Positions 1 to 6,469 of a stretch of DNA of 25,698 nt are shown here, piece after piece. Each line of letters begins with the position of its first letter. The first letter of the stretch is position 1. Origin of the DNA: JAHFIW01 sp035495855 (lineage in GTDB: Bacteria; Patescibacteriota; Patescibacteriia; SG8-24); contig DATJFD010000062.1 in assembly GCA_035495855.1 (NCBI GenBank), forward strand, positions 1 through 25,698, in the 5' to 3' direction. Made by a program: the position numbers and the translations under genes. The notes under the pieces are model-generated. The model was given only the letters and a program-made list of their open reading frames with translations, was not told the origin of the DNA and did no database searches.

Positions 1-126
1 GCCAACGACGCCGTCTGGCGCAAGGTGCAGGGCCAGGTGATGACCACGCTCGGCGCCATCTCCATCGCGGACGTCGTTGCAGGTAACCAACTCGAAGCTC
101 GAAGCTCGAAGCTCGAAGCTCACTGA
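1..126 (+). CDS. C-terminal end of an Rrf2-family transcriptional regulator (partial)
   Basis: Open frame entering from the left edge and ending at TGA 124-126; about 41 residues are visible. The piece with VWRKVQGQVMTTL followed by GAISIADVV resembles the C-terminal helix of Rrf2 regulators (IscR, SufR, CymR), which typically ends in a 'LxxxTLADL'-like stretch. Its place directly ahead of sufB fits an Rrf2 repressor that senses iron-sulfur status and controls the SUF operon. The DNA-binding domain and any cluster-binding cysteines lie outside the window, so the call rests on a short tail plus context. The last dozen codons are read from a 7-bp repeat (91-120), so the natural C terminus appears to have been extended by repeat sequence. 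The TGA is 2 nt before the sufB ATG, so the two genes are probably co-transcribed. Confidence 0.55.
   Translation, partial: ANDAVWRKVQGQVMTTLGAISIADVVAGNQLEARSSKLEAH
91..120. repeat. Heptamer tandem array (CTCGAAG)4 ahead of sufB
   Basis: Four perfect copies of CTCGAAG plus CT, overlapping the 3' end of the upstream frame and ending 8 nt before the sufB ATG. The same 30 bp recurs exactly at 18484-18513, right before metG. No Shine-Dalgarno sequence is visible between the array and the ATG. Confidence 0.95.
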
Positions 127-128
127 CC

Positions 129-1541
129 ATGTCCGACGTCCTGACCACGCACGGCATCGACATGGCGCGCGCCGCCTACGATGACCAGGCGAACTCGAAG
201 GTGAAGTACGCCGCGCCCGCCGGCCTCTCCGAAGAGGGCGTGCGGGAGATTTCGCGTCAGAAGAACGAACCCGACTGGATGCTCGCCAAGCGGCTCAAGG
301 GCCTCGAACTTTTCCTGAAGACCCCGATGCCGTCGTGGGGCCCGCCGCTCGGCGGCCTCGACCTCGACAAGATCGTCTACTTCGTCCGCCCCGACGCCAA
401 GGAGTCGAAGACCTGGGAGGAGGTGCCGGACGAGATCCGCAAGACCTTCGAGAAGCTCGGCATCCCCGAAGCGGAGCGCAACTCGCTCTCCGGCGTCGGC
501 GCGCAGTTCGATTCCGACGTCGTCTACCACAACCTCAAGAAGGAGTGGGAGGACAAGGGCGTCGTCTTCGAGAACATGGACGTGGCGGTGCAGAAATACC
601 CGGACCTCGTGAAGAAGCACTTCATGACCGACTGCATCCCGGTCCATGACCACAAGTTCATCATGCTCCACGCCGCGGTCTGGAGCGGCGGCACCTTCAT
701 CTACGTTCCGCCCGGCGTGCACGTCCACGTGCCGCTGCAGGCCTACTTCCGCATGAACCAGGAGCGCGGCGGCCAGTTCGAGCACACGCTCATCATCGTC
801 GACGAGGGCGGCTCGGTGGAATACATCGAGGGCTGCAGCGCGCCGCGCTTCGCCTCGAGCGCGCTCCATGCCGGCTGCGTCGAGCTCCACGTGAAGAAGG
901 ACGCGAGCATCAAGTACTCGAGCATCGAGAACTGGAGCAAGAACACCTACAACCTCAACACCAAGCGCGCGGTCGTCGACGCCGGCGGCAGCGTCGAATG
1001 GCTGAACGGCAACATGGGGTCCGGCACCACCATGCTCTACCCGTGCTCCGTGCTGCGCGGCGAGGGCGCGCGCTCCGAATCGCTCGGCGTGGCCTTCGCC
1101 GGCCCAGGGCAGAACCAGGACACGGGCTCCAAGGTCATCCACGCCGCGCCGCATACGAGCTCCATCATCCGCGCCAAGTCCATCAGCAAGGACGGCGGCG
1201 TCTCGACCTACCGCGGCATGGTCCGCGTCACCCCGGCCGCCAAGGAGACCGCCAGCGCCGTGCATTGCGACGCGCTGCTCCTCGGCGACGGTTCGACCTC
1301 GAACACGTATCCGACCATGCGCGTCGACACCGACGCCGTCGACGTGGCCCACGAGGCGACCGTCGGCCGCATCGGCGACGAGGAGATCTTCTACTTGATG
1401 TCGCGCGGGCTGTCCGAGGAGCAGGCGCTCAAGATGATCGTCAGCGGCTTCATCGAGCCGGTGACCAAGCGCCTGCCGCTCGAGTACGCCGTCGAGCTGA
1501 ACAAACTCATTGAACTGGAGATGCAGGGCTCCGTGGGCTGA
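129..1541 (+). CDS. sufB: Fe-S cluster assembly scaffold SufB
   Basis: 470 aa, the usual SufB length. SufB is the scaffold on which the cluster is assembled, in a SufBC2D complex in the cytoplasm. Visible family features are an N-terminal segment with EPDWMLAKRLKGLELF, the right-handed beta-helix core with VEYIEGCSAP, and the C-terminal core domain with HEATVGRI and FYLMSRGLSEEQA. Cys380 (in VHCDALLLG) and His408-Glu409 correspond to the residues E. coli SufB uses for cluster assembly (Cys405, His433-Glu434). It is the first full gene of the operon, directly after a probable Rrf2 regulator. ATG 129 is the only start consistent with the family N terminus. It has no recognisable Shine-Dalgarno sequence and follows a heptamer array, so translation may depend on coupling to the upstream gene. 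Confidence 0.97.
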   Translation: MSDVLTTHGIDMARAAYDDQANSKVKYAAPAGLSEEGVREISRQKNEPDWMLAKRLKGLELFLKTPMPSWGPPLGGLDLDKIVYFVRPDAKESKTWEEVPDEIRKTFEKLGIPEAERNSLSGVGAQFDSDVVYHNLKKEWEDKGVVFENMDVAVQKYPDLVKKHFMTDCIPVHDHKFIMLHAAVWSGGTFIYVPPGVHVHVPLQAYFRMNQERGGQFEHTLIIVDEGGSVEYIEGCSAPRFASSALHAGCVELHVKKDASIKYSSIENWSKNTYNLNTKRAVVDAGGSVEWLNGNMGSGTTMLYPCSVLRGEGARSESLGVAFAGPGQNQDTGSKVIHAAPHTSSIIRAKSISKDGGVSTYRGMVRVTPAAKETASAVHCDALLLGDGSTSNTYPTMRVDTDAVDVAHEATVGRIGDEEIFYLMSRGLSEEQALKMIVSGFIEPVTKRLPLEYAVELNKLIELEMQGSVG

Positions 1542-1549
1542 ACTTATCC

Positions 1550-1578
1550 CCACATCGGGGACTGTCCCCGAACTGTGG
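1550..1578. repeat. Palindromic REP-like hairpin in the sufB-sufD spacer
   Basis: A perfect 8-bp inverted repeat TCGGGGAC-T-GTCCCCGA (1555-1571), extended by CCACA (1550-1554) and TGTGG (1574-1578). It lies 8 nt after the sufB stop, with no T-tract, so it is not a classical terminator. It could act as an mRNA stabiliser or processing site that tunes SufB relative to SufD, or be an interspersed REP-type repeat. Confidence 0.8.
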
Positions 1579-1599
1579 ACATCTATGAAGGACAAGGCG

Positions 1600-2724
1600 A
1601 TGAAAATTGACTGGCGCAACGCCCCCGAGCCGTCGTTCAAGTACGGCCTGAACGTCTTCTTCAACCCGAAGACGCTCGGTTTGGCGTTCGCGGACGAGGC
1701 TTCGGGTGCGCCCGCCGCGGTCCGCGCCCCGGAAGGCGTGCTCGTGATGACCCTCGCCGAAGCGCTCGCCGACGCCGCGCTCGCGCCGCAGGTCCATGCC
1801 GCCCTCGACGCCAAGGACGGCCGTGAAGCGAGGATCGCCGCCTGGCACCGCGCCCTCGCCGCGAACGGCGTGGTCGTGCGCGTGCCCGACGGTCTCGAAT
1901 GCGCGGCGCCCGTCCGCATCGACCTGGAACTCGCCGACGCGCATCGCGTCGAAAACCTCATCGTCATCGCTGGCGCGAACAGCCGCGTCACCGTGGTCGA
2001 GCATCTGCGCTCCGCCGCGAACGCGCCCGGGCGCGCGCTCCGCAGCGCCGTCACCGACGTCATCGCCATGCCCGGCGCGAAGGTCACGCACATCTCGCTG
2101 CAGGACTTCGGCGCCCGCGTCACCGACCTCGCGCTCAAGCGCGGCCGCGCCGAACGCGACGCCTCCATCACCTGGGTGGAATGCGTCTTCGGCGGCGGCT
2201 TCGCGCAGTCGCGCGCCGTCACCGAGCTCGCGGGCGAAGGCGCGGCGGCCGGCATGAAGACGCTGTTCTTCGGCCGCGACGCGCAGCAGTTCGACCTCTA
2301 CCAGGAAGTCCGCCATCTCGCTTCCAACACGCACGCCGACCTGCGCACCAACGGCGCCCTGCTCGACGCCGCCAAAACGATCTACCGCGGCCTCATCGCC
2401 ATCGAGAAGGGGACCAAGGGCTGCGTGGGGAAGCAGAAGGAAGAGGTCCTGCTGCTCTCGCCAAAGGCCGAGATCGACACCGTCCCGAACCTCGAGATCG
2501 CCTCGGAGGACGTCCGCTGCGGCCATGCCGCCTCGGTCGGGCGCCTCGACAAGGAGCGCCTCTTCTATCTGATGTCCCGCGGCCTCGACGAACCGACGGC
2601 AAAAAAATTCCTGGTCGAAGGGTTCTTCGAGCCCATCGTCGAGGAGATGCGCGCCGCCGGCCTGGAAGACATGGTCCAGTGCCTCATCGCGGAACGGACC
2701 GCGCCATTGGGTGTACAATGCTGA
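1600..2724 (+). CDS. sufD: Fe-S cluster assembly protein SufD
   Basis: 374 aa from ATG 1600. SufD is the SufB paralogue that completes the SufBC2D scaffold. The C-terminal half shows the SufB/SufD core: a beta-helix region with TNGALLDAAKTIYRG, then HAASVGRLDKERLFYLMSRG and a final FLVEGFFEPI segment. As expected for SufD, the N-terminal part is shorter and more divergent than in SufB, and the SufB cluster cysteine is absent. ATG 1600 has a GAAGGA Shine-Dalgarno-like sequence 7 nt upstream. ATG 1585, five codons earlier in frame, has the 'CTATG' context common in this window and is a real alternative. The gene ends in a TGA just 4 nt before the sufS ATG. Confidence 0.93.
   Translation: MKIDWRNAPEPSFKYGLNVFFNPKTLGLAFADEASGAPAAVRAPEGVLVMTLAEALADAALAPQVHAALDAKDGREARIAAWHRALAANGVVVRVPDGLECAAPVRIDLELADAHRVENLIVIAGANSRVTVVEHLRSAANAPGRALRSAVTDVIAMPGAKVTHISLQDFGARVTDLALKRGRAERDASITWVECVFGGGFAQSRAVTELAGEGAAAGMKTLFFGRDAQQFDLYQEVRHLASNTHADLRTNGALLDAAKTIYRGLIAIEKGTKGCVGKQKEEVLLLSPKAEIDTVPNLEIASEDVRCGHAASVGRLDKERLFYLMSRGLDEPTAKKFLVEGFFEPIVEEMRAAGLEDMVQCLIAERTAPLGVQC
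2714..2719 (+). promoter_or_regulatory. Possible internal -10 box for sufS
   Basis: TACAAT, preceded by GTG, sits inside the last codons of sufD, exactly 9 nt before the sufS ATG. There is no convincing -35. If used, transcription would start about 3 nt before the ATG, giving a nearly leaderless sufS mRNA. Confidence 0.35.
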
Positions 2725-2728
2725 CCGT

Positions 2729-3958
2729 ATGAAAGACGCGCTTGACGTCGCCAAGGTCCGCCGCGATTTCCCCGTCCTCGCCAAGGCCGAAGGGAAACGT
2801 TTCGCGTATCTCGACACCGCCGCGTCCTCGCAGACGCCGGTGCAGGTGCTCGAGGCCCAGGACGCTTTCTATTTCAATTTCCGCGCCAACATCCACCGCG
2901 GCATGTACGCGCTGAGCGAGAAAGCCACCGAGCAGTACGAAGCCGTCCGCCGCAAGGTCGCCGATCTCATCCGCGCGAACGAGGACGAGATCGTCTTCAC
3001 GCGCGGCGCGACGGAGAGCCTCAACCTCGTCGCGCGCGGGCTGGCCAAGTCGCTCGGCAAGGGCGACGAGGTCGTCATGACCATCATGGAGCACCACGCG
3101 AACCTGCTGCCCTGGCAGCAGCTCGCGCTCGAACGCGGCTTCGCGGTGAAGCCCATCCCCGTCACCGCCGACCGCCTGCTCGACATGGACGCCGCGAAGG
3201 CGCTCATCGGCCCGAAGACCAAGATCGTCGCGGTCACGGCGGCGTCGAACGTGCTCGGCACCGTCACTCCCGTCGCGGAGCTCGCGGCGCTCGCCCGCAA
3301 GGCCGGCGCGACCGTCGTCGTCGACGCGGCGCAGCTCGCCGGCCACCAGCCGATCGACGTGAAGAAGATGGACTGCGATTTCCTGGCGTTCTCCGGCCAC
3401 AAGATGCTCGGGCCGACCGGCACCGGCGTGCTCTACGGCAAGAAGGCGATGCTCGAGGCGCTGGACCCGATGCTCTTCGGCGGCGACATGATCCGCGAAG
3501 TGTTCTGGGACCGCTCGACCTGGAACGAGGTCCCCTGGAAGTTCGAGGCCGGCACGCCGAACATCGCCGGCGTCATCGGGCTGGGCGCGGCCGTCGATTA
3601 CGTGCGGCTTACCGGCATCGAGCGCATCGCCGCGCACGAGCACGCCATGACCGCCTACCTCATCGACAGCCTGTCGGCGGCGCCCGGCGTGCAGGTGGTC
3701 GGCCCGTCCGCCGACGCTCCGCGCACCGGCGCCGTCTCGTTCATCGTCGACGGCATCCATCCGCACGACGTCGCCACCATCCTCGACGCCGAGGGCGTCT
3801 GCGTGCGCGGCGGGCATCACTGCGCCATGCCGCTCCTGCGCGAGCTCGGCATCATGGACGGGGTCACGCGCGCGAGCGTCGGCCTCTACACCACCAAAGA
3901 CGAGATCGACCTGCTCATCGCCGGCCTCGGCAAGGCGCGTCGCATTTTCCGCCTTTGA
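2729..3958 (+). CDS. sufS: Cysteine desulfurase SufS
   Basis: 409 aa, a group II PLP-dependent cysteine desulfurase that takes sulfur from L-cysteine as an enzyme persulfide for Fe-S assembly. Seen directly: the PLP lysine K225 in FSGHKMLGPTGTGVLYG, the preceding VVDAAQLAGHQP (aspartate that contacts the PLP ring), and the sulfur-carrying Cys365 in the SufS-type motif RGGHHCAMPLL. The N terminus (RRDFPVLAK, YLDTAASSQTP) is typical. ATG 2729 is preferred over GTG 2711, which only adds six residues overlapping sufD. There is no Shine-Dalgarno sequence. The following SufU is the expected sulfur acceptor, and the product could also serve ThiI, encoded about 13 kb downstream. Confidence 0.96.
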   Translation: MKDALDVAKVRRDFPVLAKAEGKRFAYLDTAASSQTPVQVLEAQDAFYFNFRANIHRGMYALSEKATEQYEAVRRKVADLIRANEDEIVFTRGATESLNLVARGLAKSLGKGDEVVMTIMEHHANLLPWQQLALERGFAVKPIPVTADRLLDMDAAKALIGPKTKIVAVTAASNVLGTVTPVAELAALARKAGATVVVDAAQLAGHQPIDVKKMDCDFLAFSGHKMLGPTGTGVLYGKKAMLEALDPMLFGGDMIREVFWDRSTWNEVPWKFEAGTPNIAGVIGLGAAVDYVRLTGIERIAAHEHAMTAYLIDSLSAAPGVQVVGPSADAPRTGAVSFIVDGIHPHDVATILDAEGVCVRGGHHCAMPLLRELGIMDGVTRASVGLYTTKDEIDLLIAGLGKARRIFRL

Positions 3959-3968
3959 ACAAAGTGTC

Positions 3969-3999
3969 GGAGCCAGGCACCCGCGGGGAGCCAGGCACC
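3969..3999. repeat. Direct repeat of GGAGCCAGGCACC in the sufS-sufU spacer
   Basis: Two exact 13-bp copies at 3969-3981 and 3987-3999. With the preceding GTGTC this resembles the GTGTC/GGCACC-type interspersed REP elements found in many environmental bacterial genomes (general knowledge, not checked). The spacer is open in the sufU frame, but the repeat is unlikely to be translated. Confidence 0.75.
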
Positions 4000-4011
4000 G
4001 AGCCTCTTATT

Positions 4012-4422
4012 ATGGAACCCACGCAAGAAGACATCATCGGCGACGAGGAGATGTACCGGGAGAACATCCTCGACCACTACCGCGAGCCGCACAACGCCGG
4101 CCGCATCGAGGGCGCGACCTTCAGCCATCGCGAGCTGAACCCGTCCTGCGGCGACACCATCGAGCTGTTCGTGGCGATCGCGGACGGCAAGGTCGCCGAC
4201 GTGAAGTTCGACGGCCACGGCTGCGCCATCAGCCAGGCGTCCGTCTCGATGCTCACCGACCACGTCAAAGGCATGGACGTCGCCGCGCTGAAGGCGCTCA
4301 GGAAGGAGGACGTGTTCCGGCTCCTGGGCGTCCGCGTCGGCATGACGCGGCTGCGCTGCGCGCTCCTCGGACTGAAGACCCTGGAGGTAGGACTCGCAAC
4401 ATACCTGAACAAAGAACTCTGA
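4012..4422 (+). CDS. sufU: SufU-type Fe-S scaffold / sulfur acceptor
   Basis: 136 aa, IscU/NifU-N fold. SufU accepts persulfide sulfur from SufS and passes it to the SufBCD scaffold. The N terminus has YRENILDHYREPHNAG. The three conserved cysteines are visible in NPSCGD, GHGCAISQAS and RLRCALLGL, with the aspartate after the first one. The IscU LPPVK motif recognised by HscA is absent, and an insertion lies between the second and third cysteine, both hallmarks of SufU rather than IscU. That fits the SufS/SufB/SufD context and the lack of hscA/hscB here. ATG 4012 is the first ATG after the repeat-filled spacer. A shorter start at MYREN would fit IscU alignments but has a Shine-Dalgarno-like sequence directly abutting it, which is poor spacing. 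Confidence 0.92.
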   Translation: MEPTQEDIIGDEEMYRENILDHYREPHNAGRIEGATFSHRELNPSCGDTIELFVAIADGKVADVKFDGHGCAISQASVSMLTDHVKGMDVAALKALRKEDVFRLLGVRVGMTRLRCALLGLKTLEVGLATYLNKEL

Positions 4423-4472
4423 GTACTGGGTACTGTTTACTGAGTACTCAGTACCCAGTACTCAGTAAACAG
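4423..4472. repeat. Heptamer array with a 16-bp perfect inverted repeat between sufU and sufC
   Basis: Seven contiguous 7-mers start right after the sufU stop: GTACTGG, GTACTGT, TTACTGA, GTACTCA, GTACCCA, GTACTCA, GTAAACA. Within them CTGTTTACTGAGTACT (4433-4448) and AGTACTCAGTAAACAG (4457-4472) are perfect inverted repeats around an 8-nt loop. No T-tract follows. The same units recur at 21579-21657. Confidence 0.95.
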
Positions 4473-4486
4473 AGCCAACACTATCT

Positions 4487-5227
4487 ATGTCCCTCAAGAT
4501 CGACAATTTCCGCGTGAGCCGCGAAGGCAAGGAGATCGTCAAAGGCGTGAGCCTTGAGATACCCGCCGGCGAAGTGCACGCCCTCATGGGGCCGAACGGC
4601 TCCGGCAAGAGCTCGCTCGCGAACGCGCTCATGGGCCACCCCAAGTACGAAGTGACCGGCGGCAGCCTGTCCGTCGACGGCGAGGACGTCACCGCGATGA
4701 AGCCGAACGAGAAGGCGGCCAGGGGGCTGTTCCTCTCGATGCAGCATCCGCCCGAGGTCCCCGGCGTCTCCGTCGCGCACTTCCTGCGCGTCGTCACCAC
4801 CACCAGCCGACGCGAGCCCGTGAGCGTCGCCGACTTCCGCAAGCTGCTCAAGGAGAAGATGGCCGAACTGAAGATCGACCCGGCCTTCATGAACCGCAGC
4901 CTCAACGAAGGGTTCTCCGGCGGCGAGAAGAAACGCATGGAGATCCTCCAGCTCGCGCTGCTCGAGCCGAAGTACGCCATCCTCGACGAGACCGACTCCG
5001 GCCTCGACGTCGACGCGCTCAAGATCGTGACCGAAGGCGTCGCGCGCGCCCGCGAGAAGGGGATGGGCGTGCTGCTCATCACCCACTACACCCGCATCCT
5101 CAAGCACCTCGTCCCCGACCGCGTGCACGTGCTCTCGGACGGCGCCATCGCGAAGAGCGGCGGCAAGGAGCTCGCCGACGAGATCGAACGCGAAGGCTAC
5201 GCCTTCCTTGGCCCCAAGACCGCATGA
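4487..5227 (+). CDS. sufC: Fe-S assembly ATPase SufC
   Basis: 246 aa, an ABC-type ATPase without a membrane domain. SufC dimerises and binds SufB and SufD, and ATP hydrolysis drives rearrangement of the scaffold. Motifs in order: Walker A GPNGSGKSS, Q-loop region SMQHPPEVPGVS, ABC signature FSGGEKKRMEILQ (the GGEKKR form typical of SufC), Walker B YAILDETDSGLDVDALK, and the switch histidine in LLITHYTRIL. Here sufC comes last in the suf gene order rather than next to sufB, which is less common. The start ATG follows a heptamer array and has no Shine-Dalgarno sequence. The stop overlaps the start of the next small gene (ATGA). Confidence 0.97.
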   Translation: MSLKIDNFRVSREGKEIVKGVSLEIPAGEVHALMGPNGSGKSSLANALMGHPKYEVTGGSLSVDGEDVTAMKPNEKAARGLFLSMQHPPEVPGVSVAHFLRVVTTTSRREPVSVADFRKLLKEKMAELKIDPAFMNRSLNEGFSGGEKKRMEILQLALLEPKYAILDETDSGLDVDALKIVTEGVARAREKGMGVLLITHYTRILKHLVPDRVHVLSDGAIAKSGGKELADEIEREGYAFLGPKTA

Positions 5228-5385
5228 ACGCCGGCTGGCACGAAAGGCATCCGCTGCCGCGAGGCGCGACCGCCGAAGAACGGTTCGCCTGGCACATGGC
5301 CCACCAGAACGCCTGCGGTTGCCGTCCCGTCCCCGCGAGCGTCATCAAGGCCCTCGGCGCCGCGGGCAAGAAGAAGAAACGCTGA
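5224..5385 (+). CDS. Small conserved His/Cys-rich protein in the suf operon (53 aa)
   Basis: The ATG at 5224 overlaps the sufC stop as ATGA and the frame runs to TGA 5383-5385, giving 53 aa. Features seen: WHERHPLPRG at the N terminus, EERFAWHMAHQNACGCRP in the middle, and a lysine-rich tail. H6, H9, H24, H27, C31 and C33 could form a metal or cluster site; this is inference only. I recall short proteins with this WH..HP.P/CxCRP.P pattern from Patescibacteria and some other genomes, but I know no assigned function. Translational coupling to sufC and the SufT-like gene 11 nt downstream suggest a role in Fe-S assembly or delivery. Coding is supported by the tight packing and the motif. Confidence 0.75.
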   Translation: MNAGWHERHPLPRGATAEERFAWHMAHQNACGCRPVPASVIKALGAAGKKKKR

Positions 5386-5396
5386 CCCGAACACTT

Positions 5397-5687
5397 ATGG
5401 TGATCGCCAAAGAGATCGACGAAGTCCTCAAGAACACCTACGACCCCGAGCTCGGCATCGACCTGCACACGCTCGGGCTCATTTACGACGTCGACTTCGA
5501 CGAAAAGTCGCAGAAGCTGTACATCAAGATGACCTTCACCACGCCGCTCTGCCCCTACGGGCCGCAGATGATCGGCGAGCTGAAGGGAAAGTTCCGCGCG
5601 CTCGGCCTCGACGACGTGAAGATCGACGTGGTCTTCGATCCGCCGTGGGAGCCGAGCGCGGAGGTCCGGGCCATGCTCGGCGTGTGA
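5397..5687 (+). CDS. MIP18 family (DUF59) metal-sulfur cluster assembly factor, SufT-like
   Basis: 96 aa covering one MIP18/DUF59 domain and nothing else. It has the family's first motif, NTYDPELGIDLHTLGLIYDV, and TTPLCPYG carrying the conserved Cys52, and ends with DPPWEPS. Members such as SufT, PaaD and eukaryotic CIA2 help mature or deliver Fe-S clusters. Single-domain genes next to suf genes are usually called sufT, so the role here is probably accessory to the SUF system. ATG 5397 is chosen because the domain starts right after it; the frame upstream is open only because it overlaps the previous gene. No Shine-Dalgarno sequence; context CTTATG. Confidence 0.9.
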   Translation: MVIAKEIDEVLKNTYDPELGIDLHTLGLIYDVDFDEKSQKLYIKMTFTTPLCPYGPQMIGELKGKFRALGLDDVKIDVVFDPPWEPSAEVRAMLGV

Positions 5688-5706
5688 CGCAACAAAGGAG
5701 ACGAAC

Positions 5707-6144
5707 ATGAAATTCCGACGCGAAACCGGCGGCACGCTCGTCGTCAGCCTCGAGCGGGGCGACGCGATGCGCGCGTCGATCGAAGCGCTGGCCGCGGCCG
5801 AGAACGTCCCGTCCGCGCGCCTGACCGCGATCGGCGCCGTCGAGGACGCCGAGCTCGGCTTCTACGACCTCGGCCGCAAGGAATACCTGCGCCGTTCTTT
5901 CCCCGGCATCCTCGAGCTGGTCTCGCTCGAGGGCAGCATCACGGTGAAGGACGGCAAGCCGTTCCTTCACGCGCACGTCGCGATCTCGGGCCCCGACTTC
6001 GCCGTGCACGGCGGCCACCTCTTCGACGCCAAGGCGGGCGTCGTGGTGGAACTCTTCATCATCCCGCTCGAACGGCCGCTCCTGCGCGTCATGTGCGACG
6101 AGATCGGCCTGGCGCGCTGGGAACCTGACCAGGAACGTCCATGA
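5707..6144 (+). CDS. PPC/DUF296 domain protein
   Basis: 145 aa, a single PPC (plants and prokaryotes conserved, DUF296) domain. Typical features are the opening RLERGD-like piece (VSLERGDAM), ARLTAIGAVEDAELGFYD in the first half, and the histidine-rich LHAHVAISG followed by VHGGHLFDA. In family structures such histidines bind a metal in a trimer. Prokaryotic stand-alone PPC proteins have no firmly assigned function; a DNA-binding role is known mainly for AT-hook fusions in plants, and no AT-hook is present here. It has a strong Shine-Dalgarno sequence (AAAGGAG, 6 nt spacing), unlike most genes around it, so it may be translated independently. It overlaps the next gene by ATGA. Confidence 0.85.
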   Translation: MKFRRETGGTLVVSLERGDAMRASIEALAAAENVPSARLTAIGAVEDAELGFYDLGRKEYLRRSFPGILELVSLEGSITVKDGKPFLHAHVAISGPDFAVHGGHLFDAKAGVVVELFIIPLERPLLRVMCDEIGLARWEPDQERP

Positions 6145-6401
6145 ACAAGCTCTGGTTCAGAGCGAAGCGCTACGGCTACGGCTGGTACCCCTCGTCATGG
6201 GAGGGTTGGCTGGTGCTGCTCGCGTATATCGCGCTGCTCTTCTGCGGCCTGCTTATGCTCGTGAGCGTCGCGAACGACGCGAACGGCCGCGCCGGTTTCT
6301 TTTTCGCGGGGTACGTCGTGCTCATCACGGCCGCGCTGACGGTCGTCGCGGCGAAGAAAGGTGAAAAGCCGGGATGGCGCTGGGGCAAGCCGAAGAAGTG
6401 A
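6141..6401 (+). CDS. Small two-helix membrane protein of unknown function
   Basis: 86 aa. The N terminus, rich in aromatic and basic residues (WFRAKRYGYGWYPSSWEGW), is followed by two hydrophobic segments at roughly residues 23-44 and 52-70, then a basic tail GWRWGKPKK. The layout suggests an inner-membrane protein with both ends in the cytoplasm. I recall similar short proteins opening with 'WFRAKRYGWGWYP' from Patescibacteria genomes, with no function assigned. Translation is coupled to the PPC gene through an ATGA overlap. A terminator follows 24 nt after the stop, so this is the last gene of the transcription unit that starts with suf. Confidence 0.8.
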   Translation: MNKLWFRAKRYGYGWYPSSWEGWLVLLAYIALLFCGLLMLVSVANDANGRAGFFFAGYVVLITAALTVVAAKKGEKPGWRWGKPKK

Positions 6402-6424
6402 AGAATCTCTCAGGCATCCGCGAG

Positions 6425-6454
6425 GGAAGGGCATTGTCCCTTCCTCTTCTTTTT
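6425..6454 (+). terminator. Intrinsic terminator closing the suf-to-membrane-protein unit
   Basis: A perfect 7-bp stem GGAAGGG/CCCTTCC with loop CATTGT, followed by TCTTCTTTTT. The T-tract runs straight into the -10 region of the next operon. Confidence 0.8.
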
Positions 6455-6462
6455 GGCATACT
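6454..6462 (+). promoter_or_regulatory. Putative extended -10 for the glycosyltransferase operon
   Basis: TGGCATACT with the CATACT hexamer 7 nt before the ATG at 6470. No good -35 is seen. The predicted start of transcription falls on or next to the ATG (leaderless). It lies immediately behind a terminator, which supports a fresh start here. Confidence 0.4.
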
Positions 6463-6469
6463 CAGCGCG

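Noticed and set aside
120..2817. Long minus-strand open frames opposite sufB and sufD
   Set aside because: Compositional shadows of GC-rich coding DNA; Arg/Ala/Val/His-rich translations with no motifs, and the plus strand carries clear suf genes.
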